Part shown: positions 44,565 through 53,862 of the stretch, in pieces
Layout of the letters: each line of letters starts with the position of its first letter
Numbering within the stretch: position 1 is the first letter of the stretch
NCBI RefSeq assembly: GCF_011947225.1
Contig: NZ_JAATVW010000005.1
Span: forward strand, 186,001 to 250,000
Reading direction: 5' to 3'
DNA length: 64,000 nucleotides
Origin: Planosporangium flavigriseum
Lineage (GTDB): Bacteria; Actinomycetota; Actinomycetes; Mycobacteriales; Micromonosporaceae
Translations under genes and position numbers: made by a program
The notes under the pieces: model-generated
Database searches by the model: none
Seen by the model: only the letters and a program-made list of their open reading frames with translations
Told to the model about the DNA's origin: nothing

Positions 44565-45294
44565 GTCGGTCGTCAGCGGCCCGGCCGAGCTCGCCCCGGC
44601 CATCGCCGAGCTGGGCGAGCTGGACGCCGCGGTCTCCGAGTGCCGCGCGTGCCCGCGGCTGGTGTCCTGGCGTGAAGAGGTAGCCGCCACCAAGCGCGCC
44701 GCCTTCCGCGACCAGGAGTACTGGGGCCGTCCGGTGCCGGGCTTCGGGCCGGCCGACGCGGAGATCGGCATTCTCGGCCTGGCCCCGGCCGCGCACGGCG
44801 GTAACCGCACGGGACGCATCTTCACCGGCGACCGCTCCGGCGATGTGCTGTTCGCGGCGCTGCACCGGGCCGGGCTGGCCAACCAGGCGACGAGCGTGAG
44901 CCGCGACGACGGCCTCACGCTGCACCACACCCGCGTGTTCGCGGCGGTACGGTGCGCGCCGCCGGACAACAAGCCGACGCCGGCCGAGCGGGACACCTGC
45001 GCGCCGTGGCTGCACCGCGAGATGGAACTGGTCCGCCCGACGATGCGCGTCGTCGTCGCACTGGGCGGCTTCGCCTGGTCGGCCTTTTGGCCGGCGTTGA
45101 CGGCCGTCTACGGGGCACGTCCGCCGGTGCCGCGACCCGCGTTCGGTCACGGTACGCTCTGGCAGGGTCCTGCGGGCTTGCCCGCGCTTCTCGGGTGTTA
45201 CCACGTCAGCCAGCAGAACACCTTTACGGGCCGGCTCACACCCGCGATGCTGGACGACGTGTTCGCCCGCGCGATTGATCTCGCCGGGCTCTAG
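44557..45294 (+). CDS. Family 5 uracil-DNA glycosylase (UDGb, Fe-S)
   Basis: Removes uracil and some other deaminated bases from DNA. 245 residues if it begins at TTG 44557, which overlaps the preceding stop codon; the start is the least certain part. Typical UDGb motifs: [15 protein letters not shown] (first two Cys of the 4Fe-4S site), [41 protein letters not shown] (other Cys ligands), and the C-terminal [15 protein letters not shown]. In family 5 the usual catalytic Asp of motif A is absent, as here. Confidence 0.88.
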   Translation: MSESVVSGPAELAPAIAELGELDAAVSECRACPRLVSWREEVAATKRAAFRDQEYWGRPVPGFGPADAEIGILGLAPAAHGGNRTGRIFTGDRSGDVLFAALHRAGLANQATSVSRDDGLTLHHTRVFAAVRCAPPDNKPTPAERDTCAPWLHREMELVRPTMRVVVALGGFAWSAFWPALTAVYGARPPVPRPAFGHGTLWQGPAGLPALLGCYHVSQQNTFTGRLTPAMLDDVFARAIDLAGL

Positions 45295-45310
45295 TTACAG
45301 CAGGGACCCG

Positions 45311-45997
45311 ATGGACCGCCGTGCGCTCGGCCGCTTGCTGCCGCTGCTCGCCGTCGCCGCACTGCTGGTGGGCGGTGTGATGGCGGCGGCGTGGTCGTCG
45401 CCGGCGGTGACCCGCGTGCCACTGCCGGCCGAGCGCTCACCGCAGCAGGTGGAGGCCATGCCCGCGGCCGCCAACCGGGGTGCGGACGTCGCAGCGCCGG
45501 ACGGCCAGCTTCCGTCCTGGCTCGGCAGCGCCGCCGCCGGGCTCTGCCTGGCGCTCGTGGCGGTCGTGGTCGGGATGCTCGTCTGGTACCTGGTCCGCGA
45601 CCGGTTCCGGGTGCGCTCCGCCCCGCTGGCCTCCCGGCCGGCCGAGGCGGCTGCGACGGGCACCGAAGAAGTGGTGGCAGCGCTCGACGCGGGGCTGGAC
45701 CGCCTCGGCGACTCCGACGCCGACCCGCGCCGCGCGGTCATCGCCTGTTGGGTGCGGTTGGAGGAGGCGGCGGCCGCCGCCGGCACGCCCCGTGACCCGG
45801 GGGACACCCCGACCGACCTGGTTGCCCGGCTGCTGGCCGCGCACCACGTCAGCCGGCCGGTCCTCGACGAGTTCGCCGCCGTCTACCGGGAGGCGCGGTA
45901 CGCCACGCACGTGGTCGACGAGCGGATGCGCGCGGCGGCGGTGGCATCTCTCGGTCACCTGCGCGGCGAGCTGGCCGTTCACGCGGAGGTGAGCTGA
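45311..45997 (+). CDS. DUF4129 membrane protein
   Basis: 228 residues from ATG 45311, with AGGGA 4 nt upstream. Two membrane helices (about 8-28 and 72-97) and a C-terminal cytoplasmic DUF4129 domain (RRAVIACWVRLEEAAAAAGTPRDPGDTP ... YREARYATH). It is the first gene of a five-gene operon with MoxR and DUF58 genes. DUF4129 domains commonly appear in transglutaminase-like proteins of MoxR systems; here it stands without the transglutaminase part. Confidence 0.85.
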   Translation: MDRRALGRLLPLLAVAALLVGGVMAAAWSSPAVTRVPLPAERSPQQVEAMPAAANRGADVAAPDGQLPSWLGSAAAGLCLALVAVVVGMLVWYLVRDRFRVRSAPLASRPAEAAATGTEEVVAALDAGLDRLGDSDADPRRAVIACWVRLEEAAAAAGTPRDPGDTPTDLVARLLAAHHVSRPVLDEFAAVYREARYATHVVDERMRAAAVASLGHLRGELAVHAEVS

Positions 45998-46578
45998 TGG
46001 CGCCCGAGCGGGATGTCGGCATCGACGAGTTGCTGGGGGTCCCGGCCGACGCGGAGGTCGAGGTACGGCCGGCGAAGGCCGCGACGCTCGGTCCGCTCCG
46101 GGCCGCGGGGATCGCGTTGATCATCGCCGGCGCGGCGTATGCGGTGTTGCTCGCGGCCGGCTTCAAGATCCCGTACATTCTGCTCTTCGCGATGTCCTTC
46201 GCCCTGCTCATCCTCTGGCGGGCGCTCAGGGTGGTCGAGGCGCCGAGGCTGAGCGTGGGTGCGCCGCCCCGCCCGGCCGCCCGGATCGATCCGACCCAGG
46301 TGGCCGACGGGATGCAACTCGCGCTGGGCCGCTGGGAGACCCGGCTGTCGTGGAGCGAGCAGGACCCGCAGCGGTTCATCGCGGACGTACGACCCCGGCT
46401 GGCCGACATCGCCGACGAGCGGCTGCGCCAGCGGCACGGGGTGACGCGGGCGGACGACCCGTGGCGCGCGCGGGAACTGATGGGTGAGCGACTGTGGACA
46501 TTCTTGTTCGCGCCGCTCGCGAGCGCCCCGAACCCGCGGGAGCTGGCGGCCGTAGTGGACGACATGGAGAAGCTATGA
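45997..46578 (+). CDS. MoxR-operon membrane protein, unknown family
   Basis: 193 residues. Its ATG overlaps the DUF4129 stop by one base. A short N-terminal cytoplasmic segment, two closely spaced membrane helices (about 36-72) and a soluble C-terminal domain of about 110 residues with Arg-rich helices. I do not recognise the family. The tight coupling with DUF4129, MoxR and DUF58 genes indicates a shared role, probably in assembling or maturing an envelope protein complex. Confidence 0.78.
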   Translation: MAPERDVGIDELLGVPADAEVEVRPAKAATLGPLRAAGIALIIAGAAYAVLLAAGFKIPYILLFAMSFALLILWRALRVVEAPRLSVGAPPRPAARIDPTQVADGMQLALGRWETRLSWSEQDPQRFIADVRPRLADIADERLRQRHGVTRADDPWRARELMGERLWTFLFAPLASAPNPRELAAVVDDMEKL

Positions 46579-46591
46579 CACGGGAGGCCGC

Positions 46592-47623
46592 GTGAACGCC
46601 CGAGCAATGCCACCGCAGGAGGTGGGCCGGCTGGGCCGGGCCGTGCTCGACGCGGTCGGCGCCGTCGTGGTCGGCAAGCGGGAACCCCTGGAGATGGTGC
46701 TCGCCGGCATCCTGGCCGGCGGCCACGTGCTGCTGGAGGACCTGCCGGGCCTCGGCAAGACCCTCGCCGCCCGCTCGTTCGCGCAGGTGCTCGGCATGGA
46801 GTTCCGGCGGCTGCAGTTCACGCCCGACCTGCTGCCCGCCGACGTGACCGGGTCGTTCCTGTACGACCAGCGCGCCGGGGACTTCTCCTTCCGGCCCGGC
46901 CCGGTCTTCACCAACCTGCTGCTCGCCGACGAGATCAACCGGACCCCGCCGAAGACGCAGGCGGCGCTGCTGGAGGCGATGCAGGAGAAGCAGGTCTCCG
47001 TGGAGGGCACGACGTACCGGCTCGAAGCGCCGTTCCACGTCCTGGCCACCGCCAACCCGATCGAGTACGAGGGCACCTACCCGCTGCCGGAGGCGCAGCT
47101 CGACCGGTTCCTGCTCCGGGTGTCGTTCGGCTACCCCGACCGCGACGAGGAGTGGGACGTGCTGCGCCGGCGGATCGACCGCCGCCGCGAGGAGGCTGTC
47201 CTGCAGCCCGTCGTGGACGCCCGGACGCTGCTGGCGATGCAGGACGGGCTGGAGAACGTCGCGGTCGAGGACTCGATCGGACGGTACATTGTGGACCTCA
47301 CCGCCGCGACGCGCGCGCACCCACAGGTGCTCGTGGGCGCGTCACCGCGGGGCTCCCTCGCGCTGCTGCTGCTGTCCCGGGCGCGGGCGGCGCTGGCCGG
47401 TCGCGACTACGTGGTCCCAGAGGACGTCAAGTACGTCGCGATCCCCGCGCTGGCCCACCGGATCACGCTGCGGCCGGAGATGTGGCTGCGGCACATCAAC
47501 CCAGCGGCGATCGTGGCCGAGATCGTGGCCAGCACGCCCGCTCCGGCCAGCGGGGCGGTGCCGACCTATGCCGGCGCGCTGCCCGGTGCGGATCCCTACC
47601 GGTACGCCGCGCCGAGAGGCTGA
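46592..47623 (+). CDS. MoxR-family AAA+ ATPase
   Basis: 343 residues from GTG 46592, with GGAGG upstream. AAA_3 core: Walker A in LEDLPGLGKTLAARSFA, Walker B LLADEINRTPPKTQAALLEAM, sensor 1 VLATANPIEYEGTYPLPEAQLDRF. The C-terminal lid ends in IVAEIVAST. MoxR ATPases act as chaperones that help insert cofactors or assemble complexes, together with the DUF58 (VWA-like) partner encoded next. Five consecutive genes in this operon have overlaps or gaps under 15 bp. Confidence 0.93.
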   Translation: MNARAMPPQEVGRLGRAVLDAVGAVVVGKREPLEMVLAGILAGGHVLLEDLPGLGKTLAARSFAQVLGMEFRRLQFTPDLLPADVTGSFLYDQRAGDFSFRPGPVFTNLLLADEINRTPPKTQAALLEAMQEKQVSVEGTTYRLEAPFHVLATANPIEYEGTYPLPEAQLDRFLLRVSFGYPDRDEEWDVLRRRIDRRREEAVLQPVVDARTLLAMQDGLENVAVEDSIGRYIVDLTAATRAHPQVLVGASPRGSLALLLLSRARAALAGRDYVVPEDVKYVAIPALAHRITLRPEMWLRHINPAAIVAEIVASTPAPASGAVPTYAGALPGADPYRYAAPRG

Positions 47624-47625
47624 CC

Positions 47626-48957
47626 GTGGCCGACGGCTCCCTGGGCGGCGCGGGCGACGAAGACGGCTGGGTGCCCACCCGTGCGTTCGGCCGGGCCATC
47701 CTCGTGGTCGGGGTGCTGGTGCTGCTCGCCGCGCTCACCGGCCGGTACGACCTCGTTGTGCTCGCCGCGCCGTTCGCCCTCGGCACCGCGCTCTCCCTGC
47801 GCCGGCGCCCGGCGGCGCTGCCGGCTCCGGAACTGTCCACGATGGACGCACGCATCGTCGAGGGTGACGACTTCGCGGTGCGGGTGAGCGTGGCGAACCC
47901 CGACCCGGTCGCGCTCGACCTGGTCCTGGTCCGGCTGTGGCTGCCGCGTTGGGTACGGGTACGCGACGCCGACCACCCGTACGCCGCGCCGGTGGCGGCC
48001 GGAAGCGTCGCCGAGATCGACCTGTCCGGCACGGCGCTGCGCTGGGGCCGGCACGACGTCGGCCCGCTCTCGCTGCACGGAGTGGCCTGTGACGGGCTGC
48101 TCGTGTCCCTGCGGGTGGAGTGCGAGCCGCTACCGATCAAGGCGTACCCGGCGACCGACCCGTTCCGAGCGGACGAGGCGATGCCGCGCGCCGCCGGCCT
48201 GGTCGGCCAGCACCACTCCCGCAAGCCCGGCGAGGGCGGCGAGCTGGCCGGGGTGCGCGAGTTTTCGCCCGGCGACCGGCTGCGCCGCATCGACTGGCGG
48301 GTCACCCTGCGTACCCGGCGGGTGCATGTCGTGTCCACGCTGTCCGACCGGGACGCGGAGGTCGTCCTGCTGCTGGACGTCCTGCACGAGGCGGGGGAGT
48401 CGGGAGGTACCGGGGGAGCCGCGTCGGTGCTGGACACGACCGTACGCGCGGCCGCCGGCATCGCCGAGCACTACCTGCACCGGGGCGACCGGGTGGCGAT
48501 GCTCGAGTACGGATTCCGGGCGCGCCGGCTGCGCCCGGCGACCGGCCGTCGCCAGTACCTGACCGTGCTCGAATGGCTGCTGGACGCGAAGCCGGCCGGC
48601 GGCGCGGACCAGCCGTCCACCGGTGCCTTCGGCGCCCACCTGCTCAGCGCGAACGCGCTCGTCATCGTGTTGACGCCGCTGCTGGACCAGCGTTCCGCGG
48701 CGATGGTCGCGGGGCTGGCCCGCTCGGGGAGGTTTGTCGTCGCCGTCGACACGCTGCCGCCGAGTCTTCGCCCACCGACGGATGGCGCGTGGGGGCCGCT
48801 CGCGGACCGGGTGTGGCGGATGAGCCGGGAGAACGTGATCGGCCTGCTGCGCGAGCACGGCGTCCCGGTGGTCGGCTGGGCCGGCGCCGGCAGCCTGGAC
48901 CATGTGCTGCGGGACGTGACGCGGCTGGCGAGCGCGCCGAAGGTGGGCAGGCGATGA
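47626..48957 (+). CDS. DUF58 protein (VWA-like MoxR partner)
   Basis: 443 residues from GTG 47626, with AGAGG upstream. Two N-terminal membrane helices (about 20-55), a beta-rich middle, the DUF58 signature GGELAGVREFSPGDRLRRIDWR, then a VWA-type domain with VVLLLDVLHEAG as the first strand; the metal-site DxSxS is changed (DVLHE). DUF58 proteins work with MoxR ATPases. It is followed by a 4-bp overlap with the next gene. Confidence 0.9.
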   Translation: MADGSLGGAGDEDGWVPTRAFGRAILVVGVLVLLAALTGRYDLVVLAAPFALGTALSLRRRPAALPAPELSTMDARIVEGDDFAVRVSVANPDPVALDLVLVRLWLPRWVRVRDADHPYAAPVAAGSVAEIDLSGTALRWGRHDVGPLSLHGVACDGLLVSLRVECEPLPIKAYPATDPFRADEAMPRAAGLVGQHHSRKPGEGGELAGVREFSPGDRLRRIDWRVTLRTRRVHVVSTLSDRDAEVVLLLDVLHEAGESGGTGGAASVLDTTVRAAAGIAEHYLHRGDRVAMLEYGFRARRLRPATGRRQYLTVLEWLLDAKPAGGADQPSTGAFGAHLLSANALVIVLTPLLDQRSAAMVAGLARSGRFVVAVDTLPPSLRPPTDGAWGPLADRVWRMSRENVIGLLREHGVPVVGWAGAGSLDHVLRDVTRLASAPKVGRR

Positions 48958-49505
48958 CCGGATGGCTGGGCTCGCTGCGGGAGCGGGCCGCCCGGATCAC
49001 GCCGGGAACCTTGCTCGTACGCGGTGCGGCCTTCGTGTTCGCGGCCGGCGCCCTGCTGGTCGCGTTCCCCGGCGAGATCCTGCTGTGGCCAGGCGCCGCG
49101 GTGGCCCTGGTCGCCTGCGGGGCCGCACCGGCGCTGGCCCCGCGTACCAGGCTCACCACGATGGTGCTGTTCCTCGCGGTCGGCGGCTGGATCGTCGCGA
49201 CCACGACGTACGCCGAGCCGGTGACGTGGGCCCGGCTGGCGACGCTGGCGTGCCTGCTGTACCTGGTGCACACCACGGCGGCGCTCGCCGCGGTGGTGCC
49301 TTACGACACGGTCGTGGCGCCGGCCGTACTGGTGCGCTGGCTCGCCCGTACCGCCGTGGTGCTGGCCCTGACCGTCGGGTTCGCGGTCGCCTCCGTGGTG
49401 GGGGTACGCGTGGTCTCCGGCCAGGCGTACCTCGTCGCGGCGGTGGCGGGGGTGCTGCTCGTGGCCGCGTTGGCCGGGCTGCTGACGCTGTCGCGCAGGT
49501 CCTGA
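48954..49505 (+). CDS. Polytopic membrane protein ending the MoxR operon
   Basis: 183 residues with four to five predicted membrane helices and few charged loops. Its ATG overlaps the DUF58 stop by four bases (ATGA). I do not recognise a named family. It is the last gene of the DUF4129-MoxR-DUF58 operon, so a role with that complex in the membrane is likely. Confidence 0.78.
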   Translation: MTGWLGSLRERAARITPGTLLVRGAAFVFAAGALLVAFPGEILLWPGAAVALVACGAAPALAPRTRLTTMVLFLAVGGWIVATTTYAEPVTWARLATLACLLYLVHTTAALAAVVPYDTVVAPAVLVRWLARTAVVLALTVGFAVASVVGVRVVSGQAYLVAAVAGVLLVAALAGLLTLSRRS

Positions 49506-49613
49506 ACCGCCCGTAGTCGTTGCCTAACGCCCGGTTGGCGGGGTGGCGGACAGAGCTGCTCTTCGATACGTTGGGGCGCGCTCCACCCCTACTAGTCCCG
49601 GAGTCTGTCCGTC

Positions 49614-50501
49614 GTGCGTCGTGCCGCCCCGCTGCTCGCTGTTGCGATCGCGTCCATGCTGGCCGGGTCCGCGTGTGCCAGGAGCACCACGGTGAGGTTC
49701 GTGAGCGCGCCCTCGGCGCCCTCGGCGAGCCCGACCACGAGCGAGCCGGTCGCGCCGTCGGCTGCCGCGGCCAGCCCGTCGCCGTCAGCATCGCCATCGG
49801 CCAAGGCGAAGCAGACTCCGAGTGTGAAGCCGAGCGCTTCGACGAAGCCGCCCGTGGCCGCCCCGCCCCGCACTCGTAGTCCGGTCACCGCGCCCGGTCC
49901 GGGCGGCTCCATCAAGGGCACCGGCTCGGACGCGGTGGCGTTGACGTTCGACGACGGGCCGGACCCGAAGAGCACGAACGACCTGCTCGACCTGCTCAAG
50001 GAGCAGGGGGTCAAGGCCACGTTCTGCGTGGTCGGCTCCCGGGTCAAGACCCACCCCGAGGTGGTCAGGCGGATCGCCGCGGAGGGGCACACGCTCTGCA
50101 ACCACTCGTGGCAGCACCTGCAGGACCTGTCCGAGCGCGACAACGGGTACCTGATGTGGGACCTGCAGTCCACCAATGACGCTATCCGCGCGGCCGTGCC
50201 CGGCGCCCGGATCGACTATTTCCGGGCGCCGTACGGAAACTTCACGCCCCGGCTCGTCGAGTTCGCGGCCAGGTTCACCATGAAGCCGATCTACTGGGAC
50301 GTCGACGACGAGTGCTGGAAGAGCAGTACGTACGGCGTCGGCCCGGCGATGACGAACCACATGACGACAATCGTGCAGCGGGACACCCGGCCCGGGTCGA
50401 TCATCCTGTCGCACGAAAACCTGAAGCCGCACACGGTCGCTACGTACCGGTCGCTGCTGCCCTGGCTGAAGTCGCATTTCCGGCTCGTCGCGCTGCCGTG
50501 A
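49614..50501 (+). CDS. Polysaccharide deacetylase (NodB domain), copy 1
   Basis: Secreted CE4 deacetylase of 295 residues from GTG 49614, with GGAG 10 nt upstream. Signal peptide ending in a lipobox-like AGSAC; a Ser/Pro/Ala-rich linker (about 25-100); NodB domain with metal-site Asp in TFDDGPDP, His pair in CNHSWQHL, YFRAPYG, and a SHEN near the C-terminus in place of the more usual LLHD. It probably removes acetyl groups from peptidoglycan or other envelope glycans. A close paralogue follows at 50698. Confidence 0.92.
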   Translation: MRRAAPLLAVAIASMLAGSACARSTTVRFVSAPSAPSASPTTSEPVAPSAAAASPSPSASPSAKAKQTPSVKPSASTKPPVAAPPRTRSPVTAPGPGGSIKGTGSDAVALTFDDGPDPKSTNDLLDLLKEQGVKATFCVVGSRVKTHPEVVRRIAAEGHTLCNHSWQHLQDLSERDNGYLMWDLQSTNDAIRAAVPGARIDYFRAPYGNFTPRLVEFAARFTMKPIYWDVDDECWKSSTYGVGPAMTNHMTTIVQRDTRPGSIILSHENLKPHTVATYRSLLPWLKSHFRLVALP

Positions 50502-50697
50502 GACCTCGATGATGTTTGCGCCGCCAGAGCTGTCCAAGGTGGACGGTTGGGGTCATTGAGCAGATCTTGGCCCGTGCGCAAGCCGCTGTGAGGATGTAGC
50601 CAGACCCGGAATCCGAGGGTCCACGGGGCAGCGCACCCTACGTGCATTTCGGTATGTTGACGATGCCCCTGCCCGTACATCCGGGAGTCTTTCTGTC

Positions 50698-51579
50698 GTG
50701 CGTCGCGTCATGCCGTTTCTCGCCGTTCTCATAGTTTCCGTTCTTGCCGCGGCCGGCTGCGGCGAGAACGTTGCCGTTCGGGCGGCCAACGCCAAGCCGA
50801 TCACGCCGCCGAGCGCGCCGCCGTCGCCGTCCAGCACCGCCACGAGTCCCTCCTCGCCGGCCGTGACACACGCACCGCTGCGGGAAGCGGCGCCCGCGCC
50901 CATCCCAGCCGCCGGGCGCGGTCCGGCCGGTTCGCTCACCACGACCGGCTCCGACGCGGTGGCGTTGACGTTCGACGACGGGCCCGATCCGAAGAACACG
51001 AATGACCTGCTCGACCTGCTCCGGGACCAGGGGGTCAAGGCCACGTTCTGTGTGGTCGGCTCCCGGGCGAAGGCCCATCCCGCGGTGATCAGGCGCATCG
51101 TGGCGGAGGGGCACACGCTGTGCAACCACTCCTGGCAGCACCTGTACAACCTGTCCGAGCGGGACGACAAGTACCTGATGGGGGACCTGCGGTCGACCAA
51201 CGACGCGATCCACGCCGCCGCTCCCGATGCAAAGATCGAGTACTTCCGGGCGCCGGGCGGCTACTTCACGCGCCGGCTCGTCGACTTCGCCGCGCGGCTC
51301 AACATGAAGCCGATCTACTGGAGCGTCGATGACCAGTGCTGGCAGAGCAACAAGTACGGCGTCGGGCCGGCGATGACCAACCACATCACGACCATGGTGC
51401 AGCGCGAGACCCGGCCCGGCGGGATCATCCTGTCGCACGACAACGGCAAGCCGTACACCATTGCGACCTACCGGTCGCTGTTGCCATGGCTGAAGTCGAA
51501 GTTCCGGCTGGAAGCGCTGCCGACGAGCGCACCACTACCTGATCTGCCGAGCCGGGCGAAGGACCTGCGGGACCGCTAG
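50698..51579 (+). CDS. Polysaccharide deacetylase (NodB domain), copy 2
   Basis: 293 residues from GTG 50698, with GGGAG upstream. Layout is the same as in the preceding gene: signal peptide with lipobox-like AAAGC, Pro/Ser-rich linker, then NodB domain with TFDDGPDP, CNHSWQHL, FRAPGGYF, SHDN. The two NodB domains are very alike over their full length, and even the bases just upstream of the starts (GGGAGTCTTTCTGTC versus GGAGTCTGTCCGTC) match, so this is a tandem duplication including the ribosome binding region. The linkers have diverged. The metal-binding residues are retained in both. Confidence 0.92.
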   Translation: MRRVMPFLAVLIVSVLAAAGCGENVAVRAANAKPITPPSAPPSPSSTATSPSSPAVTHAPLREAAPAPIPAAGRGPAGSLTTTGSDAVALTFDDGPDPKNTNDLLDLLRDQGVKATFCVVGSRAKAHPAVIRRIVAEGHTLCNHSWQHLYNLSERDDKYLMGDLRSTNDAIHAAAPDAKIEYFRAPGGYFTRRLVDFAARLNMKPIYWSVDDQCWQSNKYGVGPAMTNHITTMVQRETRPGGIILSHDNGKPYTIATYRSLLPWLKSKFRLEALPTSAPLPDLPSRAKDLRDR

Positions 51580-51658
51580 ACGTGAGGTGGCGTCGCTCGG
51601 CGAGTTGCACCGGCCGCGGGACGGTGCAGCGAGAGATGAATTACATCCGCTGCAAATC

Positions 51659-51679
51659 TGCAGGTAGGGCATAATCTTG
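51659..51679 (+). promoter_or_regulatory. Promoter motif shared with the BI-1 gene (copy 1)
   Basis: TGCAGGTAGG, three bases, then TAATCTTG. The same 21-bp motif, differing only in the three middle bases, lies at 55900-55920. TAATCT is a good -10 hexamer. Confidence 0.6.
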
Positions 51680-51725
51680 CCGATGTGAGCCGCTGTTACG
51701 TTCCGTAGTGAGAGGCTCAGTTGGC

Positions 51726-53357
51726 ATGTCCCATCCTCGTTCGTCCGTGCCTGCCCCCCGAGGCGGCAAGCTGCTCGCGACTTTGCTTCTTGATCGCAAG
51801 CTCAACACCAAGATTCTGCTGGCCATCGGGGTGATGGCGTTCGTCGCGATCGCCGTCGGCGTCCTGTCGATCTCGCGAATGAGCAGCCTGAACGCCGCCA
51901 CGCACGACGTGTACGACAGAGGGATGGTCCGCCAGCGGGCGCTCACCGAACTCTCCTCCAACATGGACGTCGTACGCCGCAATGTCCTCAATCACGCGGT
52001 GTCGAGCACGCCGGAGTCAATGGCCAAGCAGGAGAAGGTGATCGAGGGGAACTTCGCCGCGGTCGCCAGCGGTCTCGACGCATACGAAAAGGGGACCAAG
52101 CAACTCGAGCTGGTCAGGCAGTTGCGGACGGCCTGGACGCAGTACGAAAAAGAGATCAACGAGCAGATGCTGCCGGCCAGCCGGCGCGGCGACAAGGCGG
52201 CCGTCGAGCGGATCCGCGACACGGTAACCGCGCCACTGGCCACCAAGGCTGATGAGGCTATCAAGAAAATCATCGATAACCAGCGAGCGGACGCTCAGCA
52301 GACGTTGGCCGACGCTGAGAGCTCCTACAACTCCGCTCGCACGCTGATCGTCGTCCTGCTGGTTGCCGGTGTCCTGCTGGCGCTCGGCTTCGGCGTGCTC
52401 GTGGCCCGTTCGATCGTCTCCGCGGTGGCGAAGGTGGCCAACGTGGCCGCCGGCCTGGCCGTCGGGGACCTCACCCGGAGCGCGGGTGTGACCAGCCGCG
52501 ACGAGGTCGGCCAGATGGCCGCCGCGCTGGATTCCGCGACCGCGACGCTGCGCGAGACCGTGCAGAAGGTCGGCGGCAGCAGCGAGGCGCTCGCCGGCGC
52601 CTCGGAAGAACTGTCCGCGGCCAGCCAGCAGATCGCCGCCGGCGCGGAGGAGACCGCCGTGCAGGCCGGCGCCGTCTCCGCGGCCGCCGAGCAGGTGTCC
52701 CGCAACGTACAGACCGTCTCCGCGGCGTCGGAGGAGATGAGTTCGTCGATCCGGGAGATCGCCGGCAGCGCTGCCGAGGCCGCGCAGGTGGCCGAAAGCG
52801 CCGTGGCGGTCGCGCAGTCGGCCAACGGCATCGTGTCCCAGCTGGGGCAGTCCTCGGTCGAGATCGGCAACGTGATCAAGGTGATCACCTCGATCGCCGA
52901 GCAGACCAACCTGCTCGCCCTCAACGCCACGATCGAGGCGGCGCGCGCCGGCGAGGCGGGCAAGGGCTTCGCGGTCGTGGCCAGCGAGGTCAAGGACCTG
53001 GCTCAGGAGACGGCGAAGGCGACCGAGGACATCTCGCGGCGTATCGATGCGATCCAGTCCGACACCGAAGCGGCGGTGCAGGCGATCGCCCAGATCACCG
53101 AGGTCATCGAGAAGATCAGCAACCACTCCACGACGATCGCGTCGGCGGTGGAGGAGCAGACCGCCACCACCGGCGAGATCGGCCGGAACGTCACCGAGGC
53201 GGCTACCGGCTCGACCGAGATCGCCTCCAACATCACCGGGGTCGCCAGCGCGGCCCAGACCACCACCACCGCGGTCGCGGATTCCCAGCGCTCGGCGCAG
53301 GAGCTGGCGCGCATGTCGACCGAGCTGCAGCAGTTGGTCGGTCAGTTCCGGTACTGA
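51726..53357 (+). CDS. Methyl-accepting chemotaxis protein
   Basis: 543 residues from ATG 51726. First membrane helix near 34-54, a four-helix-bundle type sensor domain of about 150 residues, second helix near 200-222 ([20 protein letters not shown]), HAMP domain, then a long cytoplasmic coiled coil with the hairpin tip [24 protein letters not shown]. It lacks a CheR-binding pentapeptide at its end. No che or flagellar genes are in the window. In actinomycetes with motile spores such receptors feed the chemotaxis array. The promoter shares a motif with the BI-1 gene. Confidence 0.93.
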   Translation: MSHPRSSVPAPRGGKLLATLLLDRKLNTKILLAIGVMAFVAIAVGVLSISRMSSLNAATHDVYDRGMVRQRALTELSSNMDVVRRNVLNHAVSSTPESMAKQEKVIEGNFAAVASGLDAYEKGTKQLELVRQLRTAWTQYEKEINEQMLPASRRGDKAAVERIRDTVTAPLATKADEAIKKIIDNQRADAQQTLADAESSYNSARTLIVVLLVAGVLLALGFGVLVARSIVSAVAKVANVAAGLAVGDLTRSAGVTSRDEVGQMAAALDSATATLRETVQKVGGSSEALAGASEELSAASQQIAAGAEETAVQAGAVSAAAEQVSRNVQTVSAASEEMSSSIREIAGSAAEAAQVAESAVAVAQSANGIVSQLGQSSVEIGNVIKVITSIAEQTNLLALNATIEAARAGEAGKGFAVVASEVKDLAQETAKATEDISRRIDAIQSDTEAAVQAIAQITEVIEKISNHSTTIASAVEEQTATTGEIGRNVTEAATGSTEIASNITGVASAAQTTTTAVADSQRSAQELARMSTELQQLVGQFRY

Positions 53358-53378
53358 CACCGATCTGAGTCCGATCAG

Positions 53379-53412
53379 GGGGGCGTCGACACCAGTATGT
53401 GTCGACGCCCCC
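53379..53412 (+). terminator. Hairpin after the chemoreceptor gene
   Basis: Perfect 14-bp stem GGGGGCGTCGACAC (53379-53392) / GTGTCGACGCCCCC (53399-53412), 6-nt loop, then TATTCC. Confidence 0.85.
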
Positions 53413-53522
53413 TATTCCGTCAGTGCGGTCCCGGTAGATGTGGGTTTGTTGGACGCGTTGATGCAGCTGGCGGGTGAGGTGGTGCGCCGCGTGCCGTGGC
53501 AGCGGATTTTAAGGAGAAGAAA

Positions 53523-53849
53523 GTGCGATTCGCTCATTCGGTCGGCCATGCGCACGGCGAGATCGTCATCGCTGTTACCGGAGAAGCCGACTTGATGAGC
53601 GCCGAGCAGCTACGCCAACTCTTGTTCGACGCGATGGTCCAGCGACCGACGAGGCTCACCGTCGACCTCGGTGGGTTGACCTTTATCGACTCTGCCAGTC
53701 TCTATCCCCTGGTCGCGGCACGGCGAGCAGCAAGGCGTCACGGGTGCGTATTCCGCGTCGTCAAGCCACAAGGGCAGGTGCTACGTGTTCTCATCCTGGC
53801 CGGACTGCTTGCCACTCTCACCGGAACCGACTCGGCCGGCGAGGCGTGA
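53523..53849 (+). CDS. STAS-domain anti-sigma-factor antagonist-like protein
   Basis: 108 residues from GTG 53523, with GGAG 6 nt upstream. A STAS domain covers most of the protein: ITGEADLMSAEQLRQLL-like strand-helix, then VDLGGLTFIDSASLYPLVAARR, with the Ser of the FIDSASL loop at the usual phosphorylation site. Such proteins free sigma factors by binding their anti-sigma kinases. No kinase or sigma gene is adjacent. It lies between the chemoreceptor and a membrane glycosyltransferase gene. Confidence 0.85.
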   Translation: MRFAHSVGHAHGEIVIAVTGEADLMSAEQLRQLLFDAMVQRPTRLTVDLGGLTFIDSASLYPLVAARRAARRHGCVFRVVKPQGQVLRVLILAGLLATLTGTDSAGEA

Positions 53850-53862
53850 AGCCGAGCCCCAC

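Noticed and set aside
50527-50570. Fragment with TGTCCAAG and GATCTTGG, similar to the palindromic element
   Set aside because: The arms are in reverse order, short, and cannot form the conserved palindrome or the CTAA tail.
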